DNA of 64,000 nt, taken from NCBI GenBank assembly GCA_015680905.1, contig CM027381.1, positions 52,332,501-52,396,500 of the forward strand. Reading direction: 5' to 3'. Below the pieces are notes generated by a model. It was given only the letters and a program-made list of their open reading frames with translations, did no database searches and was not told where the DNA came from. A program made the position numbers and the translations under genes. This DNA comes from Coptis chinensis (Eukaryota > Streptophyta > Magnoliopsida > Ranunculales > Ranunculaceae). Positions 42,661-52,143 of this stretch are shown here, piece after piece. Position 1 is the first letter of the stretch. Every line of letters begins with the position of its first letter.

Positions 42661-43965
42661 AGGAACAGAGGGTAAATCTATTGAAGTCCGGGTGCTAAGC
42701 AAACCAAGCATTGCAGAAAACCAGGGGGTGTGGTCAGCCACTGAGCAAGAGCCCGGATGGGTGGAGTCCATCAAAAATTATCTCACAGGGATAGAAATAG
42801 AGGACAAGGGGGAAAGAAGGAAAATGGAACAGAGGTCGCGGAGATACATTCTGCTAGATGGTGAATTATATCGACGGAGTGTCAGTGGACCGCTCCTGAA
42901 ATGCTTGGGACCGCGGAAAGAGCAAGAGGTATTGGGTGAGGTTCACGAAGGAGATTATGGGAGCCACTCGATGGGAAGGACAACTGCTCATCGGCTGCTA
43001 TCATAGGGGTACTTTTGGCCTCACATGAAGAGAGACGCTACTGAGTATGCCAAGAGATGCCAGAAATGCTAGACCTTTACGCCGCTGATACACGCTCCTG
43101 CAGAACCTCTGCACAAAGTTCTCAGCCCATGGCCGTTTGCTATGTGGGCACTGGATGTCGTTGGACCTTTGGCTATGGCCAACGGAAAAAGGAGATTTCT
43201 GCTAGCTGCGACCGATTACTTTACGAAATGGGTTGAGGGGTGGCTCTGCAGCAGGTGAAAGAGGAACAGGTGAGAAAATTCTTGTGGGAGAATATAATAT
43301 GTAGATTTGGGTTGCCGCATACCATCATCGCGGACAACGGAACTCAGTTCACCGGGGGAAAGGTGAGAGCCTTCCTCCAAGCCTTCAAAGTGAAGCAAGG
43401 TTTTTCTACCCCTTATAACCTAGAGGGGAATGGTCAGGCAGAGTCCTCCAACAAAGTAATCATGGATAATTTAAAAAAGAAGCTGGAGGAGCGCAAAGGG
43501 TGTTGGGCAGATGAGTTAAACCATGTACTGTGGGCGTATCGCACTACGCCACGGACATCTACAGGAGAATCCCTGTTCGCAATGGCCTATGGAGTGGAGG
43601 CAGTGATCCCGATGGAAATGATGGCTCCAATGACTAGGACCAAGGCAGTGGAGACGGGGGTTAATGAGAAATTATTGGCTGAAGAGCTAAACCTCACAGA
43701 GGAGAGAATTGAAGAGACACCGCTCGCATCATACTGGAAGAGTACCACAAGAGGCTGCAGAGACAGTACAACAAACGTGTGAAACCACAGAGGTTCATGG
43801 TTGGTGACCGAGTACTTCGGAGGGTGATCCCATCCACCAAGGAGGAGACCGACGGGAAGCTGGGTCCCAACTGGGAGGGACCTTATACTGTGGTGGAGGC
43901 CAAAACGTCCGGACGTGGAATATCCAGATGTTGAAGAAATTCCATGAGTGATTTTGTAATTAGTT
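42661..43965 (+). pseudogene. Element C integrase
   Basis: HHCC region: VHEGDYGSHSMGRTTAHRL and, after a TAG at about 43,004, YFWPHMKRDATEYAKRCQKC. Core acidic residues are in WALDVVGP (about 43,148), IADNGTQF (about 43,330) and EGNGQAESSNKVI (about 43,423-43,460), so D, D and E are intact. A frame break near 43,240 and another near 43,740 remain. The C-terminal part ends LGPNWEGPYTVVEAKTSG at about 43,915. The LWAYRTTPRTSTGESLF segment is typical for Ty3. This is the best-preserved integrase in the window. Confidence 0.9.
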
Positions 43966-44160
43966 TGTCTTTGTCTTGTTCAAGTTAAAAAAAAAGGTGT
44001 ATTTGCATCATGCGCGCTTTGTAATGATATTTTGAATCGGCTAATATGTCAATGAAAGCAGTAGCAATCTTCATCCATCTAATGTATGTAAATTCATTCA
44101 TGATTTAGGCCAAAGGCAGCGGACATGGGGCTCCAAGTTAAAAGCAAACTGATGGCCCAC

Positions 44161-44864
44161 TGAGTAGCTCAGGCATGCTCAGTGGCCCTCAACTTCTCCA
44201 CGGTCAACTTGGGGGCACGCTGAGTGGCCCGAGCATACTCAACGGCCCTCAACATCACCGAAGTCAACTTGGGGGCATGCTGAATTGCCCGGGCATACTT
44301 AGCGGCCCTCAACATCTCCAAAGCCAACTTGGGGGCACGCTGAGTGGCCCGGGCATACTCAGCGGCCCTCAACATCTCCAAAGTCAACTTGGGGGCACGC
44401 TGAGTGGCCCGGGCATATTCAGCGGCCCTCAACATCTCCAAAGCCAACTTAGGGGCACGCTGAGTGCCCTAGGCATACTCAGTGGCCCTCAACATCTCCA
44501 AAGTCAACTTGGGGGCACGCTGAGTGGCCCGGGCATACTCAACAGTCCTCAACCTCTCAAAAGTCAACTTGGGGGCACGCTGAGTGGCCCGGGCATACTC
44601 AGCGGCCCTCAACATCCCCAAACTCAATGTGAGGGCATGCTGAGTGGCCCGGGCATACTCAGCGGCCCTCAACATTTCCAAATTCAACTTGGGGGAACGT
44701 TGAGTGGCCCGGGCGTACTCAGCGGCCCCCAACATGTCCACGGTCACCTTGGGGGCACGCTGAATGGCCCGGGCATACTAAGCGGCCCTCAACATCTCCA
44801 AGCTCAATTTGGGGGCACTCTGAGTGGACTAGGCACACTCAGCGGCTCCAACGCCTAGGGGGAG
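44161..44864. repeat. 60-bp tandem array, 11 full units plus a partial one
   Basis: Units start at 44,161 and every 60 bases to 44,761, with a partial unit at 44,821-44,864. There is no insertion or deletion in the whole array, only substitutions. Each unit contains tggcccgggcatactcagcg and caacttgggggcacgctgag. Since 60 is a multiple of 3, frames stay open on both strands: plus gives a Gly/Gln/Leu-rich 20-residue repeat over 227 codons, minus gives an Ala-rich helical one (LEMLRAAEYARATQRAPK) with one stop in the middle. It lies between integrase and the antisense ORF of element C. Confidence 0.95.
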
Positions 44865-45129
44865 TGTTGGATAAAAGGCTAGGTCAGGCAAGCTACTGAT
44901 CTGGCGCAAAGGAGTCAACAAGTCGCGGAAATAAAGGCGCTCGCACGCAAAAAGAGACATGTCTATCACCCAGTTAATTAGGGGCAAAGTGTTGTGCTAG
45001 AGGCGCATTCATCCGCGGCTTGCTGGGACTACCCAGAAATCCAAGCCCGCAAGTTGCAACAAAAAAGAAATTGAGTTCATAGAAGTACATGACCAGACAA
45101 ACAATTATTTAAAAGGTGAATACAGGCAA
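44865..45129. other. Possible LTR start or spacer in element C
   Basis: The array ends ctagggggag and the next bases are TGTTGGATAAAAGG, which would fit a polypurine tract followed by an LTR start. A clear match to the 5' end of element C is lacking and an antisense ORF typical of Tat interiors comes next, so it may equally be internal spacer. Confidence 0.3.
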
Positions 45130-45720
45130 GCATCACTTAGGGTCCTCCGAGGCATCCATCGGCAGTCGATCCTCCTCCGCTACCTCAGTGACTTCATCCA
45201 CATCTATAGGGGAGGATGACACGCCAAAGCACCCGACCTCCTCACAATAAAATGCTCCATCACATCCGATAAACATATATTATAGCCCCCGTCATTCAAC
45301 AAGTCCAACACATGGAGAATCCTTCAGCTATTCTCCACGAACTGACAAGGGGCTTTCCCCAAAAAATTCAACACCTCCGTAGTAAGACGGGAGAAAGGCA
45401 ACCTCATCCTAGCCTTCAACTATCCATAACAAACAACTACTCCTCCACCCCAAGGAACATAGTCACTTCCATACAAATTCCTCTCCTCACTCAGGTCGTA
45501 CAAGGCTAAGTTGGATTTCCCCTAACCAAACTCCTCCCTCAAAGCTGTATAACAATCCTTCGACTTAGGCTTTCTCACATCCACCGTCTCCAAAGATGAA
45601 GACGATGAAGCCTCATCACCACTACGAACCCTCTCCTCAATTTCTTCCTCACTTACCGTTCTCTCTCTCAATTTACCAACTTTAACCTCACTACTCAAAC
45701 TAATCACTAGTCATAGACAT
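45130..45720 (-). pseudogene. Antisense ORF of Tat element C
   Basis: On the minus strand from about 45,720: an acidic, Ser-rich N-terminus (RERTVSEEEIEERVRSGDEA), YTALREEFG and a stop, then YDLSEERNLYGSDYVPWGGG, a stop, and LKARMRLPFSRLTTEVLNFL. This last part has the same layout as the PF04195-like segment of the antisense gene in element B (hydrophobic box with Pro, then VL-FL-AP-Q). LDLLNDGGYNICLSDVMEHF follows. Stops at three positions make it a remnant. Its finding in both Tat families supports an old, shared antisense gene. The distal part may have continued into the 60-bp array. Confidence 0.65.
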
Positions 45721-46115
45721 TGCACAATCAAAGAAAGAATGAAAGCTTAAAATTTTAAGTTGAAAACACGAACCTGATGGCAAGGGATGAGAAGTTTTTC
45801 TTTTCTTTCTTTCTTTTTCTTTCGCTCTCGAATTTTCTTTTTTTTTTTCCTTTGGCTTAAAAGTGAACAAACAAAACGCTTTTACAAGTCAAAAACCCCT
45901 CAACTGCCTAAACACCTCGAGACAATCAAAACGTTTCGTGTCCCCAAAACCTAAATCATTACACGCCCACAATACGGGCCCACGAATCCAGCCCAACAGT
46001 TCCTGCACATTCCCCGAAACCTAAATTTAAAACAAAACAGCTGTCAGACACGTGCTTTCAAAATTTACTTTTTAACCGTTCTCCTTCAATGCAACAACTA
46101 TCCAAAGAACGAATT
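45721..46115. other. Upstream region of the antisense ORF
   Basis: No gene. A CT-rich run (ctttctttctttttctttcg) at about 45,798-45,830 lies where the antisense transcript would start. Nothing else is recognisable. Confidence 0.45.
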
Positions 46116-46560
46116 AAAAATAAAGGGGGTTATGTAAGTACCCTCTGTTCTACACTACAGAGCACGAGTCCACATAGCAGGACGTCTTACTTCAGCTTCT
46201 CCCACAACATCAAATCGTACCAACGACCCAACACCCAGGTCGTCACTAGCAGCAGTTACATCCATTCATGAAAATATATCAACTAGCTCAATTTTGGAGC
46301 TCAATTAACGCCACAATCAAGGAAACATTAACTTTGTAACAGCACATTAATGCTGAATCATCAAGAGAGCACACAAGGTGGATCTGCAATCCATAACGGT
46401 TAAAGCACACATCTATAAATAGAGAGAGATGAACTACGTAAGGCTTGATTGAAGTTGACCCAGAAAAACTTGATACGTAGGCAACTCTTATCCCAAGAAG
46501 TGTGCATCCATTCCCTATCCAACAAATCATCAGGTCGTAGTACCAAAATATTAAACATCT
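46116..46560 (+). repeat. Candidate polypurine tract and Tat-type LTR
   Basis: aaaaataaagggggtta (46,116-46,132) is followed by TGTAAGTACCC at 46,133, much like gagagggggcatc followed by TGTAAGGGG in element B. A TATA box (tataaata) is at 46,414-46,421 and gatacgtaggca at 46,472-46,483, a word also present in the B 3' LTR. The end could not be placed. If this is the 3' LTR of element C it does not match the sequence before the C primer-binding site. Confidence 0.5.
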
Positions 46561-47495
46561 ACAGTTGGCTTACCTGAGTCATGTTTGTATCCAATAATTC
46601 TAAGCATTTGCACCACACAAGGAATTGATTTTTCTTATTCAAGTACACACTGGGATTGACTTAAAGCATAACGAAATTACGTTTTAGCATGCAGTTATAG
46701 ATCTTTCCCCAGGACAATGTTATAACCTAGCATGCAGTTAAGATAGTTTGCTCTTCAATGTCTTAGCAAAGAATTTATATAGTTAGAGAAATAAAAAAAG
46801 ACAAAAAAGAGGGAAAAAAGAAGAAGAAGAAGAAGAAGAAGAAGAAATTGTATGCGAGGTCACTTCACTTCATATATGAGGGCACAAACATTTATTCCGG
46901 AGTATCTTGTGTTTTGAAGTTCATATGTAGTAGATTCTCTCAGTTGTCTGTTTGATACATAATGTGAACGTTGACTGTAGTTTGTTGTTTTTTGTGCGTG
47001 AGATCATACTTTAGTTCCTTATGTTTTGTGAGCTCCGCCGAATTGTATCCGAGATGTGCATTTCAAGGAATTAAAGAAAACATGAGAACCTCTTAAACCC
47101 TTAACACTTACCCCACAAGTTTCAATTAGTGTAGACATGGGAACATGCCACCCTCAAGCACCTATAGAACCCCGGTGCCAATCAAATCCTTGCACAAATT
47201 TTCTTAAGAGATTTTCACTGGAGATAACTTGATTTCATTGAAATCAGTCCAAATTCTTACGCAGACATGCTTTCTGAGAAACATCTGTTGGAGGTAGTGT
47301 TCAATTCAGATCTTTGTGTTATGCATTCCTAACTAGCCAAAGTGACCTACTTAATTCTGGGGTCGTACTTTTAGAATTTTGTTGCAATATTTCTGAGCTT
47401 TAATATACAGGACATTTTTTCTGACGTTTGGAATTAATGAGCGTATGACTAGTCTTGTAATGTGTAGTTATAATGATGATAGGACTTATATGCAG
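46561..47495. other. No recognisable gene
   Basis: AT-rich sequence between the LTR-like region and the chaperonin exons, with the AAG microsatellite listed separately. It may include degraded introns of the chaperonin gene. Confidence 0.45.
46818..46846 (+). repeat. (AAG)n microsatellite
   Basis: Nearly ten perfect AAG units in a purine-rich context. Confidence 0.95.
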
Positions 47496-47912
47496 AACTA
47501 AGACGAAAACTTCCAAAAGAAAATTCTGAATGAAAGAATTGCTAGGCTGAGTGGTGGAATTGCTATTCTTCAGGTATGTTATGATGAAAGGATATCTGCT
47601 TGCAAGGCATAGGATGCCCTTCAGTGCTTTATTGTATTGTCAACCGACCGGGTTTGGAGCACAAAACAGAAGTTGAATTGAAGGATAAGCAATCGAGGAT
47701 TGAAGATGCTCAATGCGACCAAGGTCGATATGTCGCTTCTCTCAATTTCATTTTGTTAAATGGCATTGCTAATACATAGATTTGATACATATTTTTTTTT
47801 TTCGGGCAGCTATTGAGGAAGGTGTTGTGGTTGATGATGGTGTAGTCCGTTGAGGTTATCTCTGAAGGTGGATAGTATCAAGGAATGTTTGGGGAATGAA
47901 GAGCAGAAGGCA
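47496..47912 (+). pseudogene. Plastid chaperonin-60 (RuBisCO-binding protein) fragment, three exons
   Basis: Exon 47,496-47,573 encodes KKILNERIARLSGGIAILQ and ends at a proper GT donor. The second (about 47,652-47,723) holds TEVELKDKQSRIEDA in shifted frames, with one extra A near its start and a two-base loss near its end. The third starts after cgggcag at 47,810 with AIEEGVVVDDG and later LKVDSIKECL. This is the equatorial/intermediate region of group I chaperonins, and intron placement shows a genomic copy rather than a retrocopy. In the normal protein this region contributes to ATP-driven folding of plastid proteins. Frameshifts, a lost acceptor and missing flanking exons make it a pseudogene. 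Confidence 0.82.
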
Positions 47913-48511
47913 AATCTCCCTTTTCTCTTCCATTTTTTGTATCAATCTCTTCTGCATTATGCCACGAGACAAGAATATCTGAGTGCATCAATTTTCTATC
48001 AAAGCTAACCAATATTCTCTTCTTTTAGTGCCAGTACCGAAGTTTGGTTAGAGGCATAATATACATTTTTCCTCTTCTTAATGGATCGACATCTTTGAAG
48101 TTAAAACTATCCCTAAAACGTAATCTGTTTCCATACTCCCTTTCATATAGAGAATGCTCCTTTGGTTGCTTTCCCCATTTTCCCTTCAGTTGGATGATAT
48201 ATTTTCAAATTGAGAACCAAAAAGATACTCAGACACTGTACGGTTCTTTATTTATCATCTCATCATAGACAGTTATCTTGAACCTCTATCCAATGATTTC
48301 CGCTTACCTTTTAACGATATCGTTGTGAATAACTGGATCCATGGGACATGATAAAGCCCAGTTGTGACTTAAAGTTATTTTCGGATAGCAATGGATTTTT
48401 CGCAAGCGCCAGAACAGAGTAAATCTTCATTAATAGTGAATGACCTACCGCACCCACTTCCTGTTGGTATTCAATTCATCGTGTAGACTGTGGGCGAGTA
48501 TGGTTTGATTA
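47913..48511. other. No recognisable gene
   Basis: AT-rich sequence with two intron-like acceptors (ttcttttag near 48,030 and cccttcag near 48,190), possibly from the chaperonin gene, but no exon could be recognised. Confidence 0.4.
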
Positions 48512-48516
48512 GATCA

Positions 48517-49183
48517 TGTTGGAAATAAGGTTGGATAGACGCCCACCAAGATAAGGATAAACCACTGAGTATAGGACTCTATCCTATCTGATATTAGATG
48601 AGTATAGGATTCTATCCTATCAGATATTAGATGAGTAGACTTTATCTTATCTGATATTAGATGAGTATAGGACTCTATCCTATCAGATATTAGATGAGTA
48701 TATGACTCTATCCTATCTGATATTAGATGAGTATAAGACTCTATCCTATCCAATATTGAGGAGGTCGGAACCTCTATAAATAGACCCCCCACCTCTCACA
48801 TATTAATCATCCGAACAACAAGAAAAGCTTTCTCTCCTTTAATGGCAGCCTCCAACATTTTCTAAAGTAGAAGCCAGTAATTTGTGGAGATTCCATAGGT
48901 GGTATCCTCCCGAGCCATTGTCAGTTCTTGGTTCTTGGTTCGTGAAAAGAAAAGGTTGCTTCCCGTTCGTGGTTGGAACTTGACTCCAGCAAAGTTAAGA
49001 AAAAGAAGATCTTGAGTGTGCCAAGAACATCTTCTCCTGTAGATCAAAGCTTGGAACTTCAAATTGAAAGCTGTGACCAAGGTACGATCTTTCCTGTTTC
49101 ATTTCAAGCTATTTTATGCATGTGGTATAACGTAATTGTATATATCGTAGGAATCATGCATGAGATATCCATAAAATCCAACA
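48517..49183 (+). repeat. Copia element F 5' LTR
   Basis: 667 bp starting TGTTGG and ending CCAACA, a perfect inverted pair typical of copia LTRs, and directly followed by a copia primer-binding site. A TATA box (tataaata) lies at 48,775-48,782. Six copies of a 33-base repeat precede it. The other LTR is not in the window because element G interrupts F at 52,143. The flanking gatca (48,512-48,516) is the presumed target copy. Confidence 0.82.
48567..48757. repeat. 33-bp tandem repeats in the copia LTR
   Basis: Six units beginning gagtataggactctatcct (one shortened to 30 bases) start at 48,567, 48,600, 48,633, 48,663, 48,696 and 48,729. Each unit contains the inverted words tatagga and tcctat. 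The array ends about 20 bases before the TATA box, where enhancer repeats of plant retrotransposons usually lie. Confidence 0.92.
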
Positions 49184-49198
49184 TTGGCATCGAGCCAG
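49184..49198 (+). promoter_or_regulatory. Copia primer-binding site
   Basis: ttggcatcgagcca resembles the standard copia site (complement of initiator tRNA-Met, ttggtatcagagcc) with few changes and lies directly after the LTR end. Confidence 0.75.
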
Positions 49199-50284
49199 TT
49201 TTCCATGGTTTGCATGCTTTTGTTTGCGGTTTTGATCTTGTGATCTACAATTTTTGAAAAACTGCGGTTTTTTCAAAATCTTTTAATTAATTTTTAAATA
49301 ATTAGGTTGTTTAAAATTAATTAGATATTGCTTAATTTTTTTTGCAAAATAAATTATTTATGGGAAATAATTAGTGGAAATTTTTTTCTAGGAAATTTTT
49401 TTCTTAGAAATTTTTACATGGAAATTTATTTCTGAGATTATTTCTCTATAAATTTTAGGATTTTTTTTTTTTCACATGTATTTTTCCACAATTAAAAATT
49501 GACATTAGGATGTTTATTTTACCATGCAAGAATTATTTGAATATGGATTTTACTATTGCATGTATATAAAATTGTTTGTTTTCTATCAACGGTCATATGA
49601 AAACTAAGGCACAATGCCTAAGTCACATAGACCAAACTTGTAGGAAAATCGAACTGGATCTTGGGAGACGGGCTTCCAAGAAATGCATGATCGCTAAGCA
49701 ATATAGGAGAACTTTCAAGAGTAATTGCCTTGAAATCTCGATAAGAGATAGAGACAGAGCCACCATCACCAGAATATACACCAAAGAGCCCCAGTCCTAT
49801 TCAGGATAGGAATGAGGCTCAACCACTTAAATCTCTCTTACATCATTTATGGGACGATGCTAAGGAACCAAATCCATATGATGTGTCATCAGGGTTTATT
49901 TTCCCACCTCACGGGGAAACATAGGAAGTGGCTAGTAATTTTCAAATGGCTGATAGTGACTGTGAGGATAAGGATGACTCCCCTGGGCACCCAGGACGCT
50001 TCTATGTTCATGGTTGACTAGCTCTGTTTAGTTCTACATTGTTTTTTGAAAGATAGGAAATTCTTTTTTGTAGAAACAATTTTATGAAATGGAAATTTAA
50101 GTAGTAGATTTTTTGCATATTCTATGTTATTGATAGTCAAATGCATTGATTTTATTTAATGGCTAGAATCATGCTAGTAGATTATCATGATCATCTCATA
50201 TGTGAAAATGTGGATTACTTAGATTTAATTTAAGAGATGATTCTTATTCGTAGTATCTTATTTTTGGAATTCAAACTTGATAGA
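49199..50284 (+). other. Long copia leader with an unexplained frame
   Basis: About 1.1 kb separates the primer-binding site from the gag ATG, long for copia. The first 370 bases are very AT-rich. From about 49,600 the sequence is less AT-rich and protein-like: RKIELDLGRRASKKCMIAKQ and CLEISIRDRDRATITRIY in one frame to 49,809, then frames such as QMADSDCEDKDDSPGHPGRF to about 50,020. I recognise no family. It may be captured sequence or a former extra ORF. Confidence 0.4.
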
Positions 50285-51110
50285 ATGGCACTCGATGGAA
50301 AATCCCCGTTTACGATGCTACCTGAAAAGGACTTGTTAAACGATAAGAATTACGAACTTTGGTCTAGGAAAGTTAGGCTAATTCTGGCAGATAGGAAGGT
50401 CATTGATGTAATAACCGACAAGAGCGAACCTACCGAAGGATTAACACAAGCTGCTTATCTTTGTGCCATTTAAAAAGTACAATGAGTATACAAGCAAAGA
50501 TAATGTTGCCCGAATTGCCATACTTGGCACCATAAGGAATGACTTCATGATGCGGTATGATGGCCTTGGATCGGCTAAAGAGCTATGGGAAGCAGTAAAG
50601 GCGGACCTTGGGGCAATGCTACCGCATTTGAGGAGGCTACAAATGAGCTTTGACAAATTTATCAAGCTGCCCCATACCTCTATGACACAACATTGCACGG
50701 TGATGAGAAACATGGTTGCTGAGTTAGCCCAAGCAGGACAGGTCCTGTCAAATGAACAACAAATTCAAGCTGTCATTAGGTCTTTACCTAAAACTTGGGA
50801 ACAATTTAGCCTTATCTTGACGATGACGACAAGATATCACAAACTTTGCACAGGTGCAAAGGAAATGTGAGCTTGAGGAACAAAGGCTTCTCAATGAAAA
50901 GTCTGTTGTTCAAACTGAAGCAAATGTTGTCAACTTCAAAAAGAGGAAGGCTCCTTGGAACAAGAAAAGTGGAAAAGGGAAAGGCAAGGAAAAGGCCAAG
51001 CCTAACCCACAGCAAAAGAAACCTAGGAAGTCGATAGACATGACTAGTGTTGAATGCTTCCGTTGTCATCAGATGGGACACTATGCTAGGGCATGTCCTT
51101 CTCCTAAGGT
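50285..51110 (+). pseudogene. gag: Copia element F gag
   Basis: The ATG at 50,285 gives MALDGKSPFTMLPEKDLLND and NYELWSRKVRLILADRKVID, the start of the copia gag (UBN2-type). After a frame break near 50,465 it continues DNVARIAILGTIRNDFMMRY, SAKELWEAVKADLG and MVAELAQAGQVLSNEQQI to 50,870, and a further shift leads to a Lys-rich linker and the knuckle CFRCHQMGHYARAC (C-x2-C-x4-H-x4-C, about 51,056-51,097). Two frameshifts make it non-functional, but all parts are present and little diverged. Confidence 0.9.
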
Positions 51111-51430
51111 GAGTTTTACTTTAAGTACTGTCAATGTGATAAGTACTGTCATGCTGTCTGATTCATCACAATATTGGATTGTAGATTCAGCAGCGACAGA
51201 CCACATAAGCCGGGATAGGTCCCTGTTTGAAGATTTCCGGAAACTTCCACAAGGAACTCGGAGAGTCCACATGGGAAACCAAAGTGTAGCTGATGTTTTG
51301 GGCACAGACACTTGTAGGTTGGATTTTGCGAGTGGGAGATCCATCCTTATTGAAGAAGTACTCTTTGTACCCTCAATTAGGAGAAATCTTTTATCGTTTG
51401 AAATTACTTCAAGAATCCTATGTGTTTAAT
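51111..51430 (+). pseudogene. pro: Copia element F aspartic protease
   Basis: The frame continues from the knuckle. WIVDSAATDHISRD at about 51,177-51,218 is the active-site box; the usual Gly of D-S-G-A-T is Ala here, which would inactivate it. VHMGNQSVADVLGTDTC and LIEEVLFVPSIRRNLLS follow in the normal order. A stop after RILCV at 51,427-51,429 ends the frame. Confidence 0.88.
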
Positions 51431-51468
51431 TTTTCCTTAACTCGCTTGAGATATCTTTAAATAACAGT

Positions 51469-52143
51469 TTGATAGGTCATGCTTATTTAATGAATTCTTT
51501 TATGACATTACACTTAGCACAAACTGAAGTTTTTATGTCTAAAATGGTTGGTTGCCAATTGTGGCATGCTAGACTAGGACATATTGGACACAGTAGGATA
51601 GACCGCTTAGCAAGGGAAGGGTTGTTAGGTAACTTAACCTCTGTTAAAATGGAAACCTGTGAAAGTTGTCTTGTTGGAAAAGCCACCAAGAAACCTTTTG
51701 GGAAAGCCCAAAGGGCAACTTATCCTTTACAACTTATTCACTCAGACATCTGTGGACCAATGAATGTAACAGCAAGGCATGGGGCTTTGTATTTCATTAC
51801 CTTCACAGATGACTATACATGTTATGGGACCGTGTACTTGATGTCTCACAAATCGACATTTTGACTGTTTTTAAAAGTACAAGAACCTAGTTGAGAATCA
51901 ACTTGATAGGACAATAAAGGCCTTAAGAACTGACCGCGGACGTGAATATCTTTATGATGAGTTTAAGGAACTCTGTGAAAATAAGGGTATAGCTAGACAG
52001 CTAACTATTCCTTATACCCCTCAGCAAAATGGTGTCTCTAAGAGAAGGAATAGAACCCTGCTGGACATGGTTAGATCTATGATGGCTCAGGCTAACTTGC
52101 CTATCTCATTTTGGGGTGATGCATTGTTAACGGCTGCGCACAT
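51469..52143 (+). pseudogene. Copia element F integrase, cut by element G
   Basis: The pre-integrase zinc finger is seen in LWHARLGHIGHSRIDRLARE and CESCLVGKATKKPF, then the core with HSDICGPMNVTARHG. A stop near 51,862 and a frameshift follow, then TDRGREYLYDEF and TPQQNGVSKRRNRTLLDMVR. The position of the third catalytic acidic residue reads Lys in the NGVSKRR segment, so the triad is incomplete. Sequence stops at 52,143 (GDALLTAA), where the LTR of element G begins. RT, RNase H and the 3' LTR lie beyond the insertion, outside this window. Confidence 0.9.

Noticed and set aside
44175..44858. 227-codon plus-strand frame as a Gly/Gln-rich protein gene
   Set aside because: It is only the translation of the 60-bp array; both strands are open because the period is a multiple of three, and the minus strand gives the more protein-like reading.
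44161..44864. CRISPR-like array
   Set aside because: Units are contiguous 60-base repeats without unique spacers, in plant retrotransposon DNA. The same holds for the 33-base array at 48,567-48,757.
48514..48792. 92-codon minus frame with repeated DRIESYTHLIS
   Set aside because: Translation of the 33-base LTR repeats.
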